This document shows positions 17,497-25,247 of a stretch of 34,039 nucleotides of DNA, one piece after another (the first letter of the stretch is position 1; every line of letters starts with the position of its first letter). Origin of the DNA: Desulfovibrionaceae bacterium (lineage in GTDB: Bacteria > Desulfobacterota > Desulfovibrionia > Desulfovibrionales > Desulfovibrionaceae); assembly GCA_009782775.1 (NCBI GenBank), contig WRIL01000021.1, positions 1-34,039 on the forward strand, written 5' to 3'. Under the pieces are notes generated by a model that had not been told where the DNA came from, did not search any database, and saw nothing but the letters and a program-made list of their open reading frames with translations. The translations under genes and the position numbers were made by a program.

Positions 17497-19903
17497 TAAA
17501 TACAAAATCGTCATGGGGTTCGTCAGCATGATAATCATCATTCTGGCGGTGTCCGTTATCGGGTACCGACATCTTGCCGGCGCCATGTTCGGGATCTCCG
17601 AATATCGCAGATACACGCGAATGGATGTGCGTACCGTTGACGCCGTAACAGCTCTCAATGCGGCCGGCACCGGGGCGGGCCTGTACTTGGCTTACTACAA
17701 TGACGCGTTCATGATATCGGCCATGAAAGCCATGGACAGGCTGGATGCGGATATAACCACAGCCATGCAAGATATGAAGGATCCGCATGTTATTGATACG
17801 GCGGAAGGCATCCGCAAAAATGGGGCCATCTACAAGAACGGGCTTGGGGACTCCATGGCCGCGGTCAACGCGATGCTTGGGGAGTACCGGAGCAAGGTGC
17901 TTCCCAGCCACGCGACCATGAGGGAGGTGTTCGATTTCGCGGCTGATGCCGCGTACCGGGTCAGCAACCTGGATTTGCTGACAGCCATTGGAAAAGCGAA
18001 AAGTGAATACTCCGATATGCTCTTCGCCTTGGGGCGCTTTGTTCATACGCGTGGTGATGAAGACATCAAGGAGGTTTTGGAAAGCATCGCTCGTTTGGAA
18101 CCCATGCTGGCGGACATGAGAGGGCTCATCCTCACGCCGTCGGTCCGTGAAGCTCACAACCGGCTTATGGATGCGGGAAAGGCCATGTTCGCGGCCATTG
18201 CCGCCATGCATGAATCGGGAATGAAGGCCAACGATTTTATTACCAGGATTCGTGAGGTCCGCAACACTATGTCCGGGGATCTCGTGGCCATGGGCAAGGC
18301 TTTCGATGAGCAGATGGGAACCTATGGCGAGGAGCTGGTCGTGGAAACCGGCGATGCCCAGGGGGTGTTGCTGGTCGGCGGCGTGGTCGGCGTGCTGGTG
18401 GGGGTGCTGTTGGCCGTGTTGATCATTTGGGGCCTGATTCGCATCCTGGCCGACCTTTCCGCCTATGCCGAAGCCGTGGCCCAAGGCGATTTGACCCACC
18501 GGATCGATACGAAAGAAAAGGGCGAAATCGGCGCGATGATCGCCGCCCTGCGGCATATTCCGGCTAGGTTGGAAAAACTGATCGCCGAAAGTCACTCTAT
18601 GGCCGACAAGATCCTGATAGGGCAATATCGGGATCGGTACGATGCCAAGCTCTTCCCCGGCGTCTTCAAGGACCTGGTTCACTCCATCAACACGGTGAGC
18701 GACGCCTACACCAAGATCCTGGACGAGCTTCCCCTGGCCATCTTCAGCGCCGACCTTGACTATAAGATGACTTATCTCAACAGGCTGACCCAAGCCGTTC
18801 TCGGCGGAGAACCGCTCGGCCAGACCTGCGGCAGTTGCCTCAAGACCGCCATATGCAACACGCCTGACTGTCTCGCCAATAGGGCCATAAAAAATGGACA
18901 GGCGGTCAACGGCGAAGTGGCGGTTTTTCCAGCGGGCGGTTCCAAGCTGGAACTTTCCGTCCATGCGATTCCGTTGTATGACGGCGCCGGGACTATGCGG
19001 GGCTTCATGGAAATTTGCGCGGATATAACCGAAACCAAGACCAGGCATGACACCATGAAGAAAGTGGCCGTGCAGGCCATGGAGATTTCTGACCGTGTGG
19101 CCGCCGCCTCGGAAGAACTGGCCACGCAGGTGGAGCAGAGCTCCCGCGGGGCGGAAATACAGCGTGATCGGGTGCATTCCACTGCCAGCGCCATGACCGA
19201 GATGAATTCCACCGTGCTGGAGGTCGCCAGAAATGCCGGGGAAGCCTCCGAGCAGAGTGAAGGCGCCCGCGCCAAGGCGCAGCATGGGGCCGAACTGGTC
19301 AACAAGGTCATGGACGCCATCGGCACGGTGAACGCGGTGGGGCAGAACCTGCAGAGCAATATGCAGGAACTGGGCAAGCAGGCCGAGAACATCGGCAACG
19401 TGATGAACGTCATTTCCGACATCGCGGACCAGACCAACCTGCTGGCGTTGAATGCGGCCATCGAGGCCGCCCGGGCCGGCGAGGCCGGGCGCGGCTTCGC
19501 CGTGGTCGCGGACGAAGTCAGGAAGCTTGCGGAAAAGACCATGCAGGCGACCCAGGAAGTGGGCTCTTCCATTCGCGCGGTGCAACAGTCAGTGCACGTC
19601 AACATTGAAGAAGTGGGCAAGTCCGTTGCCAGCGTGGCCGAGGCCAACAGTCTGGCTGATTCTTCCGGCGAAGCTCTCAATGAAATCGTGACCCTGGCTG
19701 CGGCCAACTCCGCGATCGTCGCCTCCATAGCCACGGCTGCGGAAGAACAGAGCGCGACTAGCGAGGAGATCAACCGGGCCATTGAAGAGGTTGACAAAAT
19801 CGTTGCGGACACCACCGAGGGTATGGCGCAGGCCGCCTCTTCCGTGCACGAGCTTTCGCGCATGGCCCAGGAACTGCGGCATGTCATGGAAGGGATGAAG
19901 TAA
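17489..19903 (+). CDS. Methyl-accepting chemotaxis protein with HAMP and Cys-rich PAS domain
   Basis: An 804-residue chemoreceptor starting at ATG 17489 with AAAGGGGGT as ribosome binding site. An in-frame TTG at 17447 is not credible because it lies inside the repeat-derived sequence. TM1 spans ~7-26, the periplasmic sensing region ~27-290 is mostly helical, TM2 spans ~291-316, HAMP ~317-370 and a cytoplasmic PAS domain ~400-520. The PAS holds C447-x2-C450-x5-C456-x4-C461, which could bind a metal or Fe-S centre or form redox disulfides. The C-terminal signalling domain carries the highly conserved hairpin tip ([19 protein letters not shown], then [18 protein letters not shown]), which contacts CheA and CheW. 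A likely role is taxis toward or away from redox or metabolic cues (inference). Confidence 0.95.
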   Translation: MTTKYKIVMGFVSMIIIILAVSVIGYRHLAGAMFGISEYRRYTRMDVRTVDAVTALNAAGTGAGLYLAYYNDAFMISAMKAMDRLDADITTAMQDMKDPHVIDTAEGIRKNGAIYKNGLGDSMAAVNAMLGEYRSKVLPSHATMREVFDFAADAAYRVSNLDLLTAIGKAKSEYSDMLFALGRFVHTRGDEDIKEVLESIARLEPMLADMRGLILTPSVREAHNRLMDAGKAMFAAIAAMHESGMKANDFITRIREVRNTMSGDLVAMGKAFDEQMGTYGEELVVETGDAQGVLLVGGVVGVLVGVLLAVLIIWGLIRILADLSAYAEAVAQGDLTHRIDTKEKGEIGAMIAALRHIPARLEKLIAESHSMADKILIGQYRDRYDAKLFPGVFKDLVHSINTVSDAYTKILDELPLAIFSADLDYKMTYLNRLTQAVLGGEPLGQTCGSCLKTAICNTPDCLANRAIKNGQAVNGEVAVFPAGGSKLELSVHAIPLYDGAGTMRGFMEICADITETKTRHDTMKKVAVQAMEISDRVAAASEELATQVEQSSRGAEIQRDRVHSTASAMTEMNSTVLEVARNAGEASEQSEGARAKAQHGAELVNKVMDAIGTVNAVGQNLQSNMQELGKQAENIGNVMNVISDIADQTNLLALNAAIEAARAGEAGRGFAVVADEVRKLAEKTMQATQEVGSSIRAVQQSVHVNIEEVGKSVASVAEANSLADSSGEALNEIVTLAAANSAIVASIATAAEEQSATSEEINRAIEEVDKIVADTTEGMAQAASSVHELSRMAQELRHVMEGMK

Positions 19904-19918
19904 ACAACGTTGAAGCGC

Positions 19919-19993
19919 CCCGCGTCTGCCTTGCCGCCCCGGATCGCCTTTCGCGGTCTTTGCGGCAAGGCGGGCGCGGGATCAGATTTTTTT
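19919..19993 (+). terminator. Chemoreceptor terminator overlapping the convergent gene's 3' end
   Basis: A 19-bp stem with two G-T pairs (19919-19937 with 19962-19980), a 24-base loop and, six bases further, seven T residues at 19987-19993. The T-run lies inside the last codons (…KKI) of the minus-strand gene that ends at 19982. On the minus strand the same hairpin follows that stop but lacks a T-run. Confidence 0.75.
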
Positions 19994-21808
19994 ATCCGCG
20001 CCGATCTCCATCATGTCAGCGTGGTTAAGCAGTTCCTCCAGTTGGATATCCGCCCCAATAACGCCCACGGTATTGTCCTTGCTGTCGGTGATCACCGTGG
20101 AGACTGTGAGGATGAGCTTTTCGGTGAAGTGTGACTGGTAGAGATCGCTCACATGTAACCGGCCGTCTCTCATGGGCTGGATGAACCACTGGCGGTGCGA
20201 AAAATCGGAGCCGATGGGCAGCTCGTCGTAACGTGCCCGGTAGGCCGGGTCGGTAATGGCGGCGGAGATGAGCTGACCGTTGATGTCCGTGACATAGAGA
20301 TACTGGATGAAGGGGTAGTCTTGCACGACATGGTGCATCCAGGGGTAAGTCTCCTCCGTCTTGCCGTCGGAATCGGGCTTGAATTCCGCGGCTACCCGGG
20401 TGAGCAGCTCGGCGGCCATTTCGTTGGCCACCCGCTTGAGGCGGTCGAAGTCGGAGATGAACAGCTCCGGCATAAAGCGGTGGGTCAGGCTGAGCATCTC
20501 CTTGTTGGAAAAGGAAGTGGCCCGTCCTTTTTCATAGGCGGCCATAATACGATCATAGATGCGCCCCACGGAGGGGTGGTTCTTGCTTACCCTGTTTTCG
20601 TTCTTCAGGGCCAGTTCCTGGTTGATCCAATGGGCCACCCCGGCCCGGCCGGACTTGTCGGTAATGATGATGGGCACGGGCCGGCTCAGGAGCAGTTCGG
20701 TATCAAAGATATTGTATATTTCTTCGTTTTTGCTCAGCCCGTCCACATGCACGCCGGCGCTGGTGGCGTTGAAGTCTTTGCCCACAAACGGGTAATTGTC
20801 TGGAATGCGGTAATCCAGCTCCGTGCTGAAATAGTCGGCAATCTTGCTGATCGTCCTGGTGCTGGCGGCTTCGTCATCTCCGGTGAGGGAGATGTATTCC
20901 ATCACCAGGGCCTCCAGCGGGGTGTTGCCGGTGCGTTCGCCGAAACCCAAGAGCGTACAGCTTACTCCGCCGCAGCCATATAACCAGGCGGTCACGCCGT
21001 TGACCAGCGCCTTGTGGAAGTCGTTGTGTCCATGCCATTCCAGCCATTCCCCCGGCACTCCTGCCGCATGGGTGAAGGCTCCCACCAGGCGGGGGACGCC
21101 CCTAGGCAGGGAGGCCCCGGCGTATGGAGCCCCGAACCCCATGGTGTCGCAGAGGCGGATCTTCACCGGCAACCCGGATTCCCTGGACAGGTCCATGAGT
21201 TTTTCGGCTAGGGGCAGGCAGAAGCCGTAAATATCCGCCCTGGTCACGTCTTCGAAGTGGCAACGGGGGATGATGCCCCATTCCAGGGCCTGGGTCGCGA
21301 TTTTCACATAGTTGTCAAAGGCCTCTTTACGGCTCCAGCCCAGTTTCAGGTAAATATGGTAGTCAGAGACGCTGGTCAGCAGCCCTACTTCGCTAAACCC
21401 CATGCTTCTGGCCAGCCTCAGGTCATTGAGATTGGCCCGGATCCAGCCGGTGATCCGCGGGAATTTGTAGTTTTTGGCCCGGCAGAGCTCAATGGCCTGG
21501 CGGTCTTTTTCGGAATACATGAAAAATTCCGCGGCCTGTATCAGCCCGCTACGTCCGCCCAGTTCGTGCAGCAGTTCAAAAATGTCGGCTATTTGCCTGG
21601 CGGTGTAGGGCGGACGGGCCTGCTGCCCATCCCGGAAGGTGGTGTCGGTGATAAACATGGGATCAGCCGGGTCGGGCATGACCAGCACATTGTCAAATGG
21701 AATACGGCCGATTTGGCTGTAAGGGAAGAGTTCCCTGTACAACTGGGGTTCCTTGCGGTTTTTCAGCTTATGGTCGTATTCCCGTTTGTTTCTGCGTAGC
21801 AGCGGCAT
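19982..21808 (-). CDS. HMGL/2-isopropylmalate-synthase-like enzyme fused to a Cache-type sensor domain
   Basis: A 608-residue protein with ribosome binding site AAGGAGAAGG before ATG. Residues ~50-310 are an HMG-CoA-lyase-like TIM barrel: DTTFRDGQQ (R59-D60), HGHND at 259-263 (metal-binding His pair) and GFGERTGNTPLEAL. Residues ~335-400 carry NATSAGVHVDG, typical of 2-isopropylmalate and homocitrate synthases. The regulatory region expected next is replaced by helices (~410-480) and a segment at ~485-595 that resembles a Cache/PDC sensor fold: QYLYVTDINGQLIS, GSDFSHRQWF and NTVGVIGADIQL. There is no membrane segment, so the Cache part would be cytosolic, where it may act as an allosteric ligand site (inference). 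It is unclear whether the enzyme makes isopropylmalate, homocitrate or another acyl condensation product. It converges on the chemoreceptor gene. Confidence 0.85.
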   Translation of the reverse strand: MPLLRRNKREYDHKLKNRKEPQLYRELFPYSQIGRIPFDNVLVMPDPADPMFITDTTFRDGQQARPPYTARQIADIFELLHELGGRSGLIQAAEFFMYSEKDRQAIELCRAKNYKFPRITGWIRANLNDLRLARSMGFSEVGLLTSVSDYHIYLKLGWSRKEAFDNYVKIATQALEWGIIPRCHFEDVTRADIYGFCLPLAEKLMDLSRESGLPVKIRLCDTMGFGAPYAGASLPRGVPRLVGAFTHAAGVPGEWLEWHGHNDFHKALVNGVTAWLYGCGGVSCTLLGFGERTGNTPLEALVMEYISLTGDDEAASTRTISKIADYFSTELDYRIPDNYPFVGKDFNATSAGVHVDGLSKNEEIYNIFDTELLLSRPVPIIITDKSGRAGVAHWINQELALKNENRVSKNHPSVGRIYDRIMAAYEKGRATSFSNKEMLSLTHRFMPELFISDFDRLKRVANEMAAELLTRVAAEFKPDSDGKTEETYPWMHHVVQDYPFIQYLYVTDINGQLISAAITDPAYRARYDELPIGSDFSHRQWFIQPMRDGRLHVSDLYQSHFTEKLILTVSTVITDSKDNTVGVIGADIQLEELLNHADMMEIGADKKI

Positions 21809-21951
21809 GTCCTTCTCCTTGCAAGTTACGCCTGTGGATAAGGTGGGGGAATTTACGGAATATCTTCAAGTCCGTCATTAAGCAAGCAAAAAAAGCCTAG
21901 AGAGAATTTATGTAATTTGTATTTTTTATTGTTTTTTTTATGGATGTTTTG

Positions 21952-21957
21952 ATTATA
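21952..21957 (-). promoter_or_regulatory. Possible -10 box for the synthase-Cache gene
   Basis: On the minus strand this reads TATAAT preceded by TTGCTA, in the AT-rich 200-base stretch upstream of the gene. No convincing -35 sits at the usual distance, so this is only a weak candidate. Confidence 0.25.
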
Positions 21958-22012
21958 TAGCAATAATTGTCCAAAATTGCCGACATCAAGCTTGGCTGCC
22001 GCGGGATGTATT

Positions 22013-22409
22013 ATGACGCCAGATGCGAAGAAGGGGCTTATGGCAATGTTTGTTATGGGAAACGTAATCATGGATGCTGACAAGAAAGAGTTTGCCGCCT
22101 TGGAAGGCCGGAAGCTGGAGGTTCTCCGGGCCAACCCCAGGACGCAACTGTGCCTGATCGCCGAGGCGTATTTGCTCCGCAAAGGCAAACCCTGCGCTTG
22201 CACCATGCACTACCGTTCGGTCCTGGTCGATGGGCGGGCGGAAATCCTGCCCCCCCGGCGCGGGTGAAGATACCCGGAGGGCGGGGTTGGACTGTCTGCT
22301 GGCCCGTTTCGCCATGCAAAACCTGCCGATGGATCAAGGCGCCATGGAAAGAACCGCCATCCTGCGCATCACCCCGGAAAAAATTCGCGGCAAACGCAAC
22401 CCGGCATAG
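22013..22409 (+). pseudogene. Broken pyridoxamine 5'-phosphate-oxidase-like (NimA-type) gene
   Basis: The frame from ATG 22013 contains EGRKLEVLRANPRTQLCLI and HYRSVLVDGRAEIL, typical of the flavin-binding split-barrel family with Pyridox_ox_2/NimA features. It hits TGA at 22265 just after a run of seven C at 22250-22256. In the +1 frame from 22257 the family-typical C-terminus continues (GEDTRRAGLDCLLARF, then ERTAILRITPEKIRGK) to TAG at 22407. One extra C explains the break. The first ~50 residues of the family are missing as well, so this is probably a true remnant even if the C-run is a read error. No ribosome binding site is seen. Confidence 0.7.
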
Positions 22410-22438
22410 GCGGTCATGCCGCCGCGCCGCAATAGTTA

Positions 22439-22726
22439 TTATATTTTATGAGTTTTTTTGAACAATTTGAGACATCTCTGAACGTTCATTATTTCATCTT
22501 CTTCCAAGAGGCGCATCAGCCGGCCGATGAGTTGTTTTTGCCGGCGTCTGGCCTCATGGGCGTTTATGGTGGGCAACAGGCGCAGGGCTTCCTCCAGTTC
22601 CGGCGGCAAGGCCAGAGCCGGGAGTTGTTCATGGGGCAGACGCGCCAGCTCTTCGCCCAAGCTTTGCAGGGCCGCGCTCTCCCTTTTTTTTTGCGAACGG
22701 CTTTTTCCGTCTGGAGCATATTCCAT
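22439..22726 (-). CDS. darP: DarP/YjgA (DUF615) ribosome-associated protein
   Basis: A 95-residue protein if started at ATG 22726, which has GGGAGG six bases upstream; the in-frame ATG at 22810 would add 28 unlikely residues. The core SRSQKKRESAALQSLGEEL, then LPPELEEALRLLPTINAHEARRRQKQLIGRLMR, is the DUF615 signature. The E. coli homologue is a 50S assembly factor. At 95 residues it is much shorter than the ~170-180 of gammaproteobacterial members, so it keeps only the N-terminal half of that family's length. It is divergent from the GGDEF-EAL gene and shares a ~100-base intergenic region with it. Confidence 0.8.
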   Translation of the reverse strand: MEYAPDGKSRSQKKRESAALQSLGEELARLPHEQLPALALPPELEEALRLLPTINAHEARRRQKQLIGRLMRLLEEDEIMNVQRCLKLFKKTHKI

Positions 22727-22794
22727 TTTGCCTCCCGCAGGCGGTATAGCATTTTGGATGGCATCAGGCCAGCCCTGGCGCATTCTGAAAGAAA

Positions 22795-22823
22795 TTGCGC
22801 ATCCCGGCAATTATATTTATAAT
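22795..22823 (+). promoter_or_regulatory. Promoter with perfect -10 very close to the GGDEF-EAL start
   Basis: TTGCGC (22795-22800), a 17-base spacer and TATAAT (22818-22823). Transcription would start near 22830, only about three bases before ATG 22833, and no ribosome binding site precedes that ATG. This predicts a leaderless or nearly leaderless mRNA, unless translation begins elsewhere. Confidence 0.5.
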
Positions 22824-22832
22824 AATGACATT

Positions 22833-24536
22833 ATGCTGAAAAATTTGCCCAAAGATTCACTCAGCCATTCCATTGTGCTGGATAACCTGGATGTTCCCGT
22901 GTGTGTGCTGGATATCGCCGGCCGGCGGATCCTGTATGTCAATCCTGATTTTGAAGCCTGTTTCGGGAGCGGGCTTGTGGGTGCCCCGGCGGGGGAACTG
23001 GAGGCGCTGCTTACGGAAAACGACGGGACCGGGGAAGATATTCTCGCTCCAACGGAGCTTTTTTGGAAAGCGTCCGAGCGGTGGTTTTCCTTCCGCCGGC
23101 ATCGGGTGGTCTGGACGGATGGACTGCGGGCGCTGGTTTGCAGCGCTTGGGATATCACCGAGTGGAAAAAGCAGGAAGAGGGCATCGCCGAGCAGGCCTA
23201 TACCGATTATCTCACCGGTCTGCCCAACCGCCGCGCCTGTGATCGCGAGCTTACCGTCCGGTTGGAGCGGTTTCGTGACAGCAAGGTCCAGTTTTACCTT
23301 TTCTTCATGGATCTGGATGACTTCAAGGTGGTCAACGACAGTTTCGGGCACGACTACGGCGACGGCGTGCTGCTGACTTTTGCCGAAACCCTGCGCCGGC
23401 ATTTTAGCGGCCAGGATAAAATTTTTCGTCTGGGCGGCGATGAATTTGTGGTTATGGTTGATCCGGACAACAACAAGCGGGTTCCGGAATACCTGGAAAA
23501 TCTGCTGGAGCGGGCCGGATATCCCTGGCCGTCCAAGGATAAGGAGTTTTATTGCACCCTGAGCATCGGGGTGGTGGAGTTTTCTTCGCTCCAGGAGAGC
23601 GTAGGCTCCATCCTGAAAAAAGCGGATCTGGCCATGTACCAGGCCAAGAAATCGGGCAAGAACAGCTATGTCTGTTTCCGCGAGGGGCTGGACCGGGAAA
23701 CCCTGGAGCGCAGCGCGACCGAGGCGTTGCTCCGTAGCGCCATCAAGGATGGTTTCTCCGGTTTCGAGATATTATACCAGCCTTATTACCGGTTGGAGCC
23801 GCTCAGAAATGGAGGAGCGCGGCTTTGTATCTGCGGGGCCGAGGCCCTTTTGCGCCTGCGCGGCCTGAATAACGAACTGCTCCCCCCCCAAAATTTCATC
23901 GGCCTGGCTGAATACCTGGGCTTGATTGTCCCCATAGGCGAGCATGTGATGGCCAAGGTCGCGGGCTTGTGCCGGAGGCTAAACGAAAACGGTTATCCAG
24001 AATTCAGCATGAACATCAATCTTTCATCCGTCCAGTTAAAACATAGTGAAATGGCCATGAACATGATGGCCGTGCTGCGCGCTACCGGGGTCAACCTGAA
24101 CAACATCATTGTGGCCATAAACGAAGGCGTGGCCCTGGACGAAAAGAGAAATGCCCTGGAATATTGCGCGGAATTCCGCAAGAGCGGCCTCCAGGTGGCT
24201 CTTGACGATTTCGGATCCGGCAACGCTTCTTTCATCAACATGCGCGCCTTGCCGGTGGATATCATCAAGCTGGCTCCGGGGTACCTGAGCGCCTACCCGG
24301 ATGAATTCGCCGAGCATTTTATCAAATTGGCGATCTATCTTGGGAATCACTCCGGCAAGACCGTGTGCGTGACCGGGGTGGAAACCGCCGAGCATCTGGA
24401 ATTTTGTCGCCATATCAAGGTGGATATGGTGCAGGGGTATTTATTCCACCGGCCGGACAGCGAGGCGAAGCTCCTGGAGCTGTTGGCAGAGGAGTCGCCG
24501 GCGAAAAACAGCTTGGAAAAAGGCGGCTCCGCCTGA
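22833..24536 (+). CDS. PAS-GGDEF-EAL protein with degenerate EAL domain
   Basis: A 567-residue protein from ATG 22833. PAS domain ~12-112, GGDEF domain ~122-285 with intact GGDEF at 201-205 and no RxxD inhibitory site just before it (SGQD instead), EAL domain ~298-550 with EAL at 337-339. EAL-domain residues N396, E431, D458-D459, K479 and Q534 are present, but the usual AEGVE motif reads VTGVE, so its Glu is T514, and KID reads KLA, so its Asp is A481. Diguanylate cyclase activity is thus likely, while phosphodiesterase activity is doubtful; the EAL part may bind c-di-GMP or regulate. No membrane segment. Its TGA overlaps the ATG of the RNase HII gene by one base. In-frame starts upstream exist but run antisense through darP and lack a ribosome binding site. 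Confidence 0.88.
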   Translation: MLKNLPKDSLSHSIVLDNLDVPVCVLDIAGRRILYVNPDFEACFGSGLVGAPAGELEALLTENDGTGEDILAPTELFWKASERWFSFRRHRVVWTDGLRALVCSAWDITEWKKQEEGIAEQAYTDYLTGLPNRRACDRELTVRLERFRDSKVQFYLFFMDLDDFKVVNDSFGHDYGDGVLLTFAETLRRHFSGQDKIFRLGGDEFVVMVDPDNNKRVPEYLENLLERAGYPWPSKDKEFYCTLSIGVVEFSSLQESVGSILKKADLAMYQAKKSGKNSYVCFREGLDRETLERSATEALLRSAIKDGFSGFEILYQPYYRLEPLRNGGARLCICGAEALLRLRGLNNELLPPQNFIGLAEYLGLIVPIGEHVMAKVAGLCRRLNENGYPEFSMNINLSSVQLKHSEMAMNMMAVLRATGVNLNNIIVAINEGVALDEKRNALEYCAEFRKSGLQVALDDFGSGNASFINMRALPVDIIKLAPGYLSAYPDEFAEHFIKLAIYLGNHSGKTVCVTGVETAEHLEFCRHIKVDMVQGYLFHRPDSEAKLLELLAEESPAKNSLEKGGSA

Positions 24537-25231
24537 TGCCCGCTGACGCGCCGGAGGAATCCGGCGTCTGGATCATCGGAGTGGATGAGGCCGGGCGCGG
24601 GTGCTTGGCCGGCCCGGTGAGCGCGGCGGCTGTGCTGGCGCCGCCGGGGTATGATTTCTCAGTTTTTTCCGGGCTGGCTGATTCCAAAAAGCTCTCCTCC
24701 GGTCAGCGGGGCCGGTTGGAGCGCGCCATCAGGGAGAGCGGGCTGATTTGGGGTTTCGGGCAATCCTGGCCCGCGGAAATAGATCGGGTCAATATCCTGA
24801 ACGCCACCTTCCGGGCCATGAGCCGGGCGGTTCAGTCCGCGGCTCTCCGCCTGTTCCGCCGTTTCTCCGGGCAGATCCCTTCCCCGGCGGATATGCTCCT
24901 GTATATTGACGGGCCGTTCCGTATCCCTATGGAGCAGTGGCTAGGCGCGGGGCGTGCTTTCTGGCCGGAGCCGCCGGAGCAGAGGCCGCTTGTCCGGGGC
25001 GATGCCCTTATGCCGGCCATATCCGCGGCCTCCATCCTGGCCAAGACCCAGCGGGACAGGCTGATGCTCGCCCTGCACCGGCGTTTTCCGGCTTATGGTC
25101 TGGATCGGCACAAGGGCTACGCCACAGCGCCGCATAGGGAAAAATTGGCGGAATGCGGCCCCAGTCCCCTGCATCGGAAGAGTTTTTCGATCAGCTCCGC
25201 CCGGCCTGCGGGGCAGGGAACGCTTATTTAA
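24536..25231 (+). CDS. rnhB: Ribonuclease HII
   Basis: A 231-residue enzyme that cleaves the RNA strand of RNA-DNA hybrids and single ribonucleotides in DNA. The four acidic catalytic residues are visible: D17 and E18 in GVDEAGRGCLAGPV, D125 in LLYIDG, and D174 in KTQRDRLM. LADSKKLS and HKGYATAPH are family hallmarks. The start at ATG 24536 overlaps the preceding TGA (TGATG), which points to coupled translation. Length is normal for the family. An in-frame start further upstream would only read the GGDEF-EAL gene out of frame. The U32 gene follows 16 bases later. Confidence 0.95.
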   Translation: MPADAPEESGVWIIGVDEAGRGCLAGPVSAAAVLAPPGYDFSVFSGLADSKKLSSGQRGRLERAIRESGLIWGFGQSWPAEIDRVNILNATFRAMSRAVQSAALRLFRRFSGQIPSPADMLLYIDGPFRIPMEQWLGAGRAFWPEPPEQRPLVRGDALMPAISAASILAKTQRDRLMLALHRRFPAYGLDRHKGYATAPHREKLAECGPSPLHRKSFSISSARPAGQGTLI

Positions 25232-25247
25232 TTAAGCTGGTGACTAG

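Noticed and set aside
17276-19585. 769-codon open frame on the minus strand over the chemoreceptor
   Set aside because: Antisense to a gene with full domain order; its composition (His/Gly-rich) is that of a mirrored GC-rich coding frame and it has no recognisable domain.
24365-24535. N-terminal extension of RNase HII
   Set aside because: The extra 57 codons lie inside the GGDEF-EAL gene in another frame; the ATG at 24536 gives a standard N-terminus.
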